Part shown: positions 15,495 through 22,740 of the stretch, piece by piece
Layout: the number at the start of each line of letters is the position of its first letter
Numbering within the stretch: the first letter of the stretch is position 1
From: Paractinoplanes tereljensis
GTDB taxonomy: Bacteria > Actinomycetota > Actinomycetes > Mycobacteriales > Micromonosporaceae
DNA: 39,968 nucleotides
Direction of reading: 5' to 3'
Assembly: GCF_016862435.1 (NCBI RefSeq)
Contig: NZ_BOMY01000065.1
Coordinates: forward strand, 1-39,968
The notes under the pieces: model-generated
Database searches by the model: none
What the model saw: the letters and a program-made list of their open reading frames with translations, nothing else
What the model was told of the DNA's origin: nothing
Position numbers and translations under genes: made by a program

Positions 15495-16229
15495 TTGCAG
15501 AGTCAACTCGTCTGCCGGCCGGTCCGGGACCGGCCCGTCGCGGTACTCCGGCTCAGCGGCACCCTCGACCCGGTGACCGGCGACGCCCTCCAGGTGGCGG
15601 TGCGGCACAGCCTGGCCACCAAACCCCACCGCCTGCTGCTCGACGTGTCCGGCCTGCGGATCGGCGACCCGGTCGGGGTGAGCGCGCTCAGCGACGTGGT
15701 CTGCCAGACCGCCGACTGGCCGGACGTGCCGATCGTGCTCTGCGGGGCCTCCCCCGAGACTGCCGCCGTCATCCAGGCCGCCCCCGATTGCGCCGAACTG
15801 AGCTTCGCCTCCGACTGCGAGACCGCGCTGGCCGAGGCCGTCGCCGATCCGGTCCCGCCGGAGGTGCGGGTACGGCTACGGCCGGTCCCCGATTCCTGCC
15901 GCCAGGTCCGCCAGTTGGTCACCGAGTGCTGCGACGCTTGGCAGCGCTCCGATTTGGGCGGCACCGCCGCGCTGATCGCCACCGAGCTGGTCGCGAATGT
16001 GGTGCGGCACGCCCACACCAGCATGGAGTTCACTTTCGGCTTGCGCGACGGCCGGCTGCGGATGAGCGTCCGCGACGGAAGCCGGCGCATGCCGAAGCCC
16101 GCCGACCCGGACCGCTCCGCCCCGGGCGGGCGAGGCCTGTGGCTGGTGCGAGACTTGACCGACGCCTGGGGCGTACTCCCGGTAACCGACGGCAAGGTCG
16201 TCTGGACCCGCCTGAGCACAGCCGCCTAG
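15495..16229 (+). CDS. STAS domain fused to HATPase_c (RsbW-like) regulator
   Basis: A 244-residue cytosolic protein. Residues 1-105 form a STAS domain like anti-sigma-factor antagonists (VAVLRLSGTLDPVTGDALQVAV, HRLLLDVSGLRIGDPVGVSAL). Residues about 125-240 form a GHKL ATPase like RsbW/SpoIIAB: N-box ATELVANVVRHAHT with E164 and N168, and a G-box GGRGLWLVRDLTD at about 210-222. It thus carries the switch domain and the anti-sigma-kinase-like domain on one chain. In the STAS part the usual phospho-acceptor Ser/Thr before the second helix reads GDPVGVSAL, so phospho-control is uncertain. The TTG at 15495 is chosen because AGGGGAGA lies 5 nt upstream; an in-frame TTG at 15477 would precede that site. 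Confidence 0.82.
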   Translation: MQSQLVCRPVRDRPVAVLRLSGTLDPVTGDALQVAVRHSLATKPHRLLLDVSGLRIGDPVGVSALSDVVCQTADWPDVPIVLCGASPETAAVIQAAPDCAELSFASDCETALAEAVADPVPPEVRVRLRPVPDSCRQVRQLVTECCDAWQRSDLGGTAALIATELVANVVRHAHTSMEFTFGLRDGRLRMSVRDGSRRMPKPADPDRSAPGGRGLWLVRDLTDAWGVLPVTDGKVVWTRLSTAA

Positions 16230-17197
16230 CCAGGCCGCTCCCGCGCTGGACGCTCTCGTGCAGGCCGCTCAGGCAGGCAGCTTCTTGAGCGTAAGGGGGC
16301 GTTTTGAGACGTTGTGCGGCTTTGCGCGACAGGGGCAGCCCCCTTCCGCACCAGTAAGGCCAGATCTTGGAAAGGTAGACCGCTGAGCGGGGTATTAGGT
16401 CGACAAGTTCGCCGCTGGTCATGTCGTTGCTGCCGGATATAAGCGGTATATCAGGGTACCGCGGCCACGATGTGGAACCTGGCCTGCAGGGCGGGATCGT
16501 GGGTCCACGATGCGGGAAACCCGCCCGGCCACCAGCCTCGCGACGCCCGAATGCTCCGGCATCAAACGGTGACGAACTACCGAAAGCCCTATGAAACACC
16601 TCCACAGACCGTCGGTGGCGCGCTGCCCTGGCCGCTTCCACCTCGCCCCTGTTCTGACCTTGCGGAAGTTCTGTTTGGAGCTGACGGCAGGCCATCAAGG
16701 TCGAGCTCAGCGAGACTTCCTGCGGAAGATTTGGGCGGAATATCGCTTTTTCGATGAGAGCGGACCACCGTATGGCGGCGATGTTCGAAAAGCAGGCTTG
16801 GGCTGCGCTGAGAGACACCGGCCAATCCGAGAACAGCGACCGCTGTCCGGGAGATCGGCGAGCATTGCGGCCGGTCCGCTCAAGCCGGGCCGAGTCGGGG
16901 TCGGGCCGGACCGGCGTCAGGCCGAGCCGAGCCGGGGGTCAGGCCGAGCCGAGCCGGGGTCAGGCCGGGCCGAGCCGGGCCGAGCCGGGCCGAGCCGAGC
17001 CGAGCCGAGCCGAGCCGGGCCGAGCCGGGCCGAGCCGGGCCGAGCCGGGCCGAGCCGGGCCGGGCCGGGCCGGGCCGGGCCGAGCCGGGCCGGGCCGGGC
17101 CGGGCCGGGCCGGGCCGGGACCGCACAGAATGGCCCGCACAAGCTCGGGCCACGTGGGCCGGGCCTGTGCGGGCCGGGGCGTTCAAAGGTGGGACGG
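16230..17197. other. gene-poor interval between convergent genes
   Basis: No convincing gene. 16230-16880 has ordinary-looking but unrecognised sequence with lower GC than the flanks and an AT-rich perfect inverted repeat (GATATA 16436-16441, TATATC 16447-16452). Open frames on both strands show no domain, no good start and no codon bias. From about 16880 to 17120 the DNA is an uninterrupted run of GCCGA/GCCGG pentamers. Confidence 0.6.
16880..17120. repeat. GCCGA/GCCGG pentanucleotide repeat tract
   Basis: About 240 bp built almost only of 5-nt GCCGR units. GCCGG and GCCGA alternate over 16,960-17,050, and nearly pure GCCGG follows over 17,050-17,117. The plus strand therefore carries many GGG runs separated by CC, a G-quadruplex-type pattern. 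Because the unit is 5 nt and has no stop in any frame, long false open frames appear on both strands. It ends about 80 nt beyond the stop codon of the large Trp/Ser repeat protein gene and could act on transcription of the convergent neighbours. Confidence 0.9.
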
Positions 17198-20100
17198 TCA
17201 GGCTGGGCCGCTGTTTCGCGGGGGTAGGCCGCTTGGAGAACCTTCGGCATTGCCTTCGCCGCCTACTGGGCGGTTCACCTGGCCCATCTGGGGTGACTCC
17301 AGGGGCGGGCGGTTGCGGCGGGCGGTCTTTGGCTCGGGCTGCGGTGGCTGGTTGGGCGGGGTGGACGGCTGGTCCTGGGCGGCGAAGGTGTCCATCTGCG
17401 GTGGTTCCAGGGGTGGGCGGTTGGCGCGGGCGGTGGCGGCCAGGCCGCTTGGCGCGGGGCCGCCGCTGCCGGCGAAGCGGTTCGCGGCGTCTGCGCCGGA
17501 CAGGTCGGCGGCCGGCAGACCGCCTGGGACGTTGGGGTGGTCGGCTGCCGAAGCCGCGCCTGGAGCGCTCGGCGACTGGGGGGTGATCAGCGCGGCGCCG
17601 CCGAGGCCGCTTGGCGACTGCGGGATGGCCGGCGCGTTGCCGCCGAGGCCGCTGGGCTGCTGTGGGTGACCTCCGCCCGCGCCTGGGGTGGCTGGCTGCT
17701 GGGCGAAACCGCCGGCTGGGCCGGTCGGCTGCTGGCCGAGGCCGCTAGCCGCGCCTGACTGAGCAAGGCCGCTGGCCGCGCCTGACTGGGCGAGGCTGCT
17801 GGCGGCGCCCGGGTGCGCAAGGCTGCTGACCGCGCCTGACTGGGCGAAACCGCCGCCCGCGCCGGGCTGGGCTAGGCCGCTGGCCGCGCCCGGCTGGGCG
17901 AGACCGCCGCCCGCGCTTGGCTGGGCGAGAACGCTGCCCGCGCCCGGCTGGGCTAGGCCGCTTGCTGCGCCTGGGGTGATCGGGTGCGCCGGGCCGATGC
18001 CACTGGGGGTGTTCAGGCCGATCGTGGAGGAGGCCGGGCGGCCTGGGCCGGGCGTGGGCTGGGGCTCGCTCGGGAGGCCGGCGGACGGCCGGGTGAAGAG
18101 CTGCTGCGGGGCGCCGGGTGGCGTGACCGGGCCGCTGTGCTGTTGCTCGCCGGGGGTGGGGCGGCCCATGGTGGCTGCCAGGCCGGAGCCGTTTGACGGG
18201 GGTGGGCTGGTCGGCATGTTGGCGGCGGGCGGGCGGGTGGCTTGCGGCGCGGACGGGGGCTGGTTGAGCGCGGGTGGTGCGGCCGGCGGCTGGTTCACCG
18301 CGGGCGGCGCCACGGGCGGGGTGTTCATCGGGGACGGGGCAGGGCGGGCCGAGGGTGTGAAGTGTGGGGCGTCCAGGGGACGGTTCTGCTGGTGGTAGAC
18401 CTGCGGGCCGGAGAGCAGCGGGTCGGCGTCGGACGGGTAGGCCGGTGGGCGGCCGGGGCTGACCTGGCCGGTGGACGGCACGCCCGATGGGCCGATCGGC
18501 GAACCGGTTGGCGGCATCATCCGCGGCGGGGCAGGTGACGCGATCGGGGCCTCCGGCCGGGGCGACCATGCCGCTCCAGCTGCTTCAGGCTGGGGCGAGG
18601 ACCACGAGGCTCCGGCCGGACCCGCCTGAGCCGAAGACCAGCCGGCGCCGGACTGCTCACCCTGAGCCGGAGACCACCCAGGACCGGACTGCTCGCCCTG
18701 AGCGGGAGACCACGCGGCGCCGGACTGCTCGCCGTGGGCGGGAGACCAACCGGGACCGGACTGCCCGGTCTGGGCAGGAGACCACGCGGCGCCGGACGGC
18801 TCGGCCTGCGTGGAGAACGCGGGTCCGGTCGGTTCGGCGTGGGTGGGAGACCAGCCAGGGCCGGACGACCCCGCCTGACCCGCAAACACCGAGCCCGACG
18901 GCTGGGCGGAGGACCAACCAGGATCAGACGGCCCGGAGTGCGCCGCCAACCCCGAACCCGACGGCTGGGTTGAAGACCAGCCGGAATCCGACGGCCCAGT
19001 CTGGGCCGCTAACCCCGAGCCCGACGACTGAGCTGAGGACCAACCGGTATCCGACGGTCCAGCCTGGGCCGCTAACCCCGAGGCCGACGACTGGGCCGAG
19101 GACCAGCCGGAATCCGACGGCCCGGCCTGGGTCGCCAAGCCAGAGCCCGACGGCTGGGTGGAGGACCAGGCGCGGCTGGAGGGCTCGCTCTGAGCGGGAG
19201 ACCAGCCGGGGTTGGACTGTCCGGTTTGGGGCGAGAAGGCGGAGGCCGGCGGCTCGGTTGAGGTAGGAGACCATCCGGCGTTGGAAGGGCCGGTCTGGGC
19301 CGAGAAGCCAGAGCCCGACGGCTCCGCCTGGGATGGAGACCAACTGGACGGCGCGCCCTGGGCCGAGAACGTGGAGCCGGACGGGTCGGCCGAGGACGGC
19401 GACCAGCTGGGACCGGGAGCGCCGGGCTGGGCACCATACGCGGAAGCGGCCGGGTCGGACTGGGACGGAGACCAGCTGGCGCCGGACGGGTCGGGCTGGG
19501 TGGTGGACCAGGCGGGGGCGGGCTGCTGCGTCTGGGCCGCGTGTGTGGCGGCGGATGGGTCGTCGGACCAGGAGGACGCGGCGCGCTCGGCGTGGGTCGA
19601 CCAGGCTGCGGCGGGTGGGTCGGCCGGATAGTGGTCGGGGCCGGTGGGGGCCAGGGTGGACGGGCCCGACGGCGGCAGTGGGCCGGGGCGCATGCCGGCG
19701 GGGCCGGGCAGCTCCGGCTCGGGGGCGGACAGGGCGCCGCGCAGCTCGTCGTGCTGGCTCAGGGAGGCCGCGTTCATGCCGCTCAGGCGCAGGCCGGGCG
19801 GCTGCTCGTTCTCGCGGCCGGGCTGTGCTCCAGCGGACGGGGTCAGGTTTTCCACCGGGGGCAGGTCGAAGGACAGGCCGGTCGGCACGGGAGGCTTGTA
19901 GCGCGGCGGGTCCGGCATCAGGGACGCCTCCACCGGGGCGAAGGACACCTCCACCGGGCCGCCGTCCAGGTAAGGAGTGCCGGCCGACGGGCCGTTCCAG
20001 GCGGGCTCCTCGCGGGGCGGGGCGTCGTACATCTCCGGCGGGATGTCGGGGGGCGAGCCGAAGGCGAGCGGTGACGCGTACGCCTGCTCCTCGGGGTAAG

Positions 20101-20368
20101 GCTCGTAGGCCTCATAGGCCTCATAGGCCGCGGGGCCGGGCAGGCTCTGGCGATGCACGGAGATCAGCCCGGACGCCTCGGCCAGGCCGGCGGCCTCGAG
20201 CACCTCGGCGGCGGAGCGGCCGGCGGGGCACGGGAGGGGCTCGCCGCAGACGGGGCACTCGGTCATGCCCTCGCTGGGGCCGGCCCCGCCGGCGTGCGTC
20301 GCGAGCATCTCGCGCGCGGTCTGCGCGAGCACGCTCTCCGGATCGACGAAGGTCTCTGTCGGTGCCAC
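17198..20368 (-). CDS. large low-complexity protein with Trp-Ser and Gly-Leu-Ala-Gln repeats
   Basis: A 1,056-residue protein I do not recognise. The N-terminal 70 residues look folded (FVDPESVLAQTAREMLATHAGG) and carry a CPVCGEPLPCP knuckle that may bind zinc. The rest is Pro/Ser/Gly/Ala/Gln-rich and probably disordered. Between about residues 260 and 610 some twenty WSP/WSS motifs recur every 12-20 residues (for example SGPGWSPAQGEQ), and around 800-890 a 9-residue GLAQPGAAS-like unit repeats about ten times. There is no signal peptide and no membrane segment. The GTG at 20368 is chosen as the start because the upstream frame lacks coding character and AGGGA precedes it. It diverges from a small membrane protein gene. 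Confidence 0.7.
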   Translation of the reverse strand: MAPTETFVDPESVLAQTAREMLATHAGGAGPSEGMTECPVCGEPLPCPAGRSAAEVLEAAGLAEASGLISVHRQSLPGPAAYEAYEAYEPYPEEQAYASPLAFGSPPDIPPEMYDAPPREEPAWNGPSAGTPYLDGGPVEVSFAPVEASLMPDPPRYKPPVPTGLSFDLPPVENLTPSAGAQPGRENEQPPGLRLSGMNAASLSQHDELRGALSAPEPELPGPAGMRPGPLPPSGPSTLAPTGPDHYPADPPAAAWSTHAERAASSWSDDPSAATHAAQTQQPAPAWSTTQPDPSGASWSPSQSDPAASAYGAQPGAPGPSWSPSSADPSGSTFSAQGAPSSWSPSQAEPSGSGFSAQTGPSNAGWSPTSTEPPASAFSPQTGQSNPGWSPAQSEPSSRAWSSTQPSGSGLATQAGPSDSGWSSAQSSASGLAAQAGPSDTGWSSAQSSGSGLAAQTGPSDSGWSSTQPSGSGLAAHSGPSDPGWSSAQPSGSVFAGQAGSSGPGWSPTHAEPTGPAFSTQAEPSGAAWSPAQTGQSGPGWSPAHGEQSGAAWSPAQGEQSGPGWSPAQGEQSGAGWSSAQAGPAGASWSSPQPEAAGAAWSPRPEAPIASPAPPRMMPPTGSPIGPSGVPSTGQVSPGRPPAYPSDADPLLSGPQVYHQQNRPLDAPHFTPSARPAPSPMNTPPVAPPAVNQPPAAPPALNQPPSAPQATRPPAANMPTSPPPSNGSGLAATMGRPTPGEQQHSGPVTPPGAPQQLFTRPSAGLPSEPQPTPGPGRPASSTIGLNTPSGIGPAHPITPGAASGLAQPGAGSVLAQPSAGGGLAQPGAASGLAQPGAGGGFAQSGAVSSLAHPGAASSLAQSGAASGLAQSGAASGLGQQPTGPAGGFAQQPATPGAGGGHPQQPSGLGGNAPAIPQSPSGLGGAALITPQSPSAPGAASAADHPNVPGGLPAADLSGADAANRFAGSGGPAPSGLAATARANRPPLEPPQMDTFAAQDQPSTPPNQPPQPEPKTARRNRPPLESPQMGQVNRPVGGEGNAEGSPSGLPPRNSGPA
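17690..17975 (-). repeat. 27-bp-type tandem repeats encoding GLAQPGAAS-like units
   Basis: A run of about ten degenerate 27-nt direct repeats within the low-complexity gene, each giving a 9-residue unit of the form (S/G)GLAQ(P/S)GA(A/G). The boundaries are approximate. Confidence 0.75.
18545..19610 (-). repeat. degenerate tandem repeats encoding Trp-Ser motifs
   Basis: About twenty degenerate direct repeats of roughly 36-60 nt, each encoding one Trp-Ser-Pro/Ser motif with Gln and acidic or Ser-Gly spacers. The copies at 18,890-19,150 are the most alike (GPSDxGWSSxQ). The boundaries are approximate. Confidence 0.75.
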
Positions 20369-20494
20369 GGTCCCTGACCCCTTACCCCGCGCGCGACCGC
20401 ACGGTTCCGAGTCAAGTTCACCTTCTTCTTGTGGCGATTCGCGCGTTTTTCCGCATTTCGGAGGAAGAGAAAGAAGAGCCAAGATTCACTCACG

Positions 20495-20519
20495 GTACGG
20501 GAGGGGTTGCTCTCCGTAC
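20495..20519. promoter_or_regulatory. inverted repeat in the divergent promoter region
   Basis: GTACGG (20495-20500) and CCGTAC (20514-20519), with GAG/CTC extending the match with one bulge, lie between the Trp/Ser repeat gene (-) and the small membrane protein gene (+). The site overlaps a possible -10 TACGAT (20516-20521) for the plus-strand gene, so it may be an operator. Confidence 0.35.
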
Positions 20520-20531
20520 GATATGAGGACA

Positions 20532-20542
20532 TCCAGGAGGTG
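20532..20542 (+). promoter_or_regulatory. full-length Shine-Dalgarno AGGAGGTGATC
   Basis: An 11-nt match to the 16S rRNA 3' end just before the ATG at 20550. It is the strongest ribosome-binding site in the window and implies high translation of the small membrane protein. Confidence 0.75.
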
Positions 20543-20549
20543 ATCCCCC

Positions 20550-21071
20550 ATGGACGAGGTCGAGCTGTACCGCGAGCAGATCCTCCGGCACGTCAGCCCC
20601 GTCATCACCGGCCGGTTCGCCGGTTACCAGGCCGCTTACACCCGTGAGGTGAAGGTCGGTCAGCCGCTACTGATCGTCGTCTACCTCACTGCCGCCATCG
20701 CCCAGATGATCGGCTCACTGCTGCGCATGCGGGCCACCCGGCGCAGCTTCAAGGAGTTGAAGAAGGGGCCCGAGTTCCTCGTGACACCGGTGCGGGTGCG
20801 CGATGACCTGGGCCAGACCTACGAGGTCGAGATGCACGGCCAGCTGCCGCAGTCCGCGCTGCACCGGGGCGACCTGATCCAGCTCCGGACGGCTCCGCAG
20901 AAGGACCATCGACTGCCGGTGCGGCTGGTGCAGGTGGTCAACCTGACCACCATGCAGCCGCTGACCCCGCGTATTCCGACCATGTGGTCGCACCTCGGCC
21001 CGGCGTTGCTGCTGCAGGCGATGCTCGGTGCCGCTCTGGCGATCATCCTGACCGCGGTCTGGCTAACCTGA
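20550..21071 (+). CDS. small uncharacterised membrane protein
   Basis: A 173-residue protein without a recognised family. A soluble N-terminus of about 35 residues is followed by a hydrophobic segment at about 38-58 (GQPLLIVVYLTAAIAQMIGSLL), a basic cytosolic-looking stretch, a small beta-rich domain at about 75-135 (FLVTPVRVRDDLGQTYEVEMHG, LIQLRTAPQKDHRLPVRLVQVV) that could be an SH3/OB-like barrel, and a C-terminal membrane helix at about 148-170 (LGPALLLQAMLGAALAIILTAV). The start is very well supported: AGGAGGTGATC, a full match to the 16S anti-Shine-Dalgarno, ends 7 nt before the ATG. It is divergent from the Trp/Ser repeat protein gene. Confidence 0.75.
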   Translation: MDEVELYREQILRHVSPVITGRFAGYQAAYTREVKVGQPLLIVVYLTAAIAQMIGSLLRMRATRRSFKELKKGPEFLVTPVRVRDDLGQTYEVEMHGQLPQSALHRGDLIQLRTAPQKDHRLPVRLVQVVNLTTMQPLTPRIPTMWSHLGPALLLQAMLGAALAIILTAVWLT

Positions 21072-21258
21072 CCCTGATCGAAATCGGCCACCGCGTCGAG
21101 GGCAGCGTCGCCTCCGGCGCGGATCCGTGTGTTCACAGGTTGTTGATGGTGATTACGGTCCGCTGTTTGAGATCGAGCAGCGCCGGGTACGGCGGCGACG
21201 CCTGGCGCAGACCGGTGAGGTATGCGAGTTTAAGTTACTCGAGATAGGCGGTGTGCCG

Positions 21259-22740
21259 ATGGGCGAGGAAGTCGAACAGACCAACTTCACCCGGGAAGAT
21301 CGGGCGAAGTACCGGCACAAGATCCGTCGGAGTCTCGACGTGTTCGCGGCGATGCTGCGGGAGTCGCGTTTCGAGTTCGAGCGGCCGCTGACCGGCATGG
21401 AGATCGAGCTCAACCTGATCGATGAGAACGCCGATCCGGCCATGCGCAACGCCGAGGTGCTCGGCGCGATCGCCGATCCGGACTTCCAGACCGAGCTGGG
21501 TCAGTTCAACATCGAGATCAACGTGCCGCCCCGGCGCCTGGCCGGCGACGAGAACGCCGACCTCGAGCGCACCCTGCGGGCCAGCCTCAACAGCGCCGAG
21601 AAACATTCCCGGACGGTCGGCGCGCACACCGTGATGATCGGCATTCTGCCCACGCTGCGCCGCGAGCACATGACCCTCGACGCGCTGAGCGCCAACCCGC
21701 GCTACAAGCTGCTCAACGAGCAGATCTTCTCGGCCCGGGGCGAAGACCTGGACATCCGGATCGACGGGGTGGACCGGCTGGCCGTCACCACCGACACCAT
21801 CGCGCCCGAGTCGGCCTGTACCAGCACCCAGTTCCACCTGCAGGTCAGCCCGGCGCAGTTCGCGGCGTACTGGAACGCGGCCCAGGTGATCGCCGGCATC
21901 CAAGTCGCGCTGGGTGCCAACTCGCCCTTGCTGTTCGGCCGGGAGCTCTGGCGAGAGACCCGGATCCCGCTCTTCGAGCAGGCCACCGACACCAGATCAG
22001 AAGAAATAAGAGCCCAGGGCGTACGCCCGCGGGTCTGGTTCGGGGAACGCTGGATCACCAGCGTGTTCGACCTGTTCGAGGAGAACGTGCGCTACTTCCC
22101 GGCGCTGCTGCCGATCTGCGACGACGCCGAACCGGGCGAGATCCTGGAACGCGGCGAGGTGCCCGAGCTGAGCGAGCTGCGGCTGCACAACGGCACGATC
22201 TACCGGTGGAACCGGCCGATCTACGCGGTGGTGCGCGGCCGCCCGCACCTGCGGGTGGAAAATCGGGTGCTGCCGGCCGGGCCGACGGTGCTCGACACCC
22301 TGGCCAACGCCGGGTTCTACTACGGGCTGATCCGCACCCTGGCCGAGGCCGAGCGCCCGCTGTGGACGCAGATGAGCTTCAGCGCCGCCGAGGAAAATTT
22401 CCACGCCTGCGCCCGGCACGGCATCGACGCCAGCGTGTTCTGGCCCGGCCTCGGCTACATCGCGGTCACCGAGCTGGTGCTGCGCCGGCTGCTGCCGATG
22501 GCGGCCCAGGGCCTGGACCGCTGGGGCGTTTCCGCCGGCGAACGGGACCGCCTCCTCGGCATCATCGAGCAGCGCTGTCTGACCCATCGGAACGGTGCCG
22601 CCTGGCAGGTTCAGACTTTGCATGCGCTGGAGGCCGAGGGGCGCGATCGGCAGGACGCGCTGCACGAGATGCTCCGTCAATACCTTCCGCTGATGCACGA
22701 GAACCGGCCGGTGCACGAGTGGCCGTACCCGAACGATTGA
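21259..22740 (+). CDS. GCS2-family carboxylate-amine ligase (glutamate-cysteine-ligase-like)
   Basis: A 493-residue cytosolic enzyme of the glutamate-cysteine ligase superfamily, which joins a carboxylate to an amine using ATP and Mg. Superfamily signatures: GMEIELNLID near residue 46 with the metal-binding Glu pair, QFNIEINVPPR, HTVMIGILPTLR, APESACTSTQFHLQV, IAGIQVALGANSPLLFGR, LRLHNGTIYRWNRPIY and HLRVENRVLPAGPTVLDTLANAGFYYG. Whether it makes gamma-glutamylcysteine or another amide cannot be told; mycothiol-producing actinobacteria often keep such genes without making glutathione. The ATG at 21259 has AGGCGG 8 nt upstream; a GTG at 21253 is possible. Its last 179 nt are overlapped on the opposite strand by the end of the LPTTG protein gene. 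Confidence 0.85.
   Translation: MGEEVEQTNFTREDRAKYRHKIRRSLDVFAAMLRESRFEFERPLTGMEIELNLIDENADPAMRNAEVLGAIADPDFQTELGQFNIEINVPPRRLAGDENADLERTLRASLNSAEKHSRTVGAHTVMIGILPTLRREHMTLDALSANPRYKLLNEQIFSARGEDLDIRIDGVDRLAVTTDTIAPESACTSTQFHLQVSPAQFAAYWNAAQVIAGIQVALGANSPLLFGRELWRETRIPLFEQATDTRSEEIRAQGVRPRVWFGERWITSVFDLFEENVRYFPALLPICDDAEPGEILERGEVPELSELRLHNGTIYRWNRPIYAVVRGRPHLRVENRVLPAGPTVLDTLANAGFYYGLIRTLAEAERPLWTQMSFSAAEENFHACARHGIDASVFWPGLGYIAVTELVLRRLLPMAAQGLDRWGVSAGERDRLLGIIEQRCLTHRNGAAWQVQTLHALEAEGRDRQDALHEMLRQYLPLMHENRPVHEWPYPND

Noticed and set aside
16030..16818. A 262-codon minus-strand frame across the gap after the STAS gene
   Set aside because: It runs deep into the antisense of the STAS/HATPase gene, and its remaining part shows no recognisable domain or start signal.
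16754..17250. Open frames giving Ser-Arg-Ala-Glu-Pro or Ala-Arg-Pro-Gly repeats
   Set aside because: Produced by the GCCGR pentamer tract, open in all frames of both strands; no ribosome site and no folded part.
15453..20495. The 13-mer GATTCACTCACGG upstream of both the STAS gene (15453-15465) and the small membrane protein gene (20483-20495)
   Set aside because: Different distances to the starts (30 and 55 nt), and shared 13-mers are expected by chance in 40 kb on two strands.
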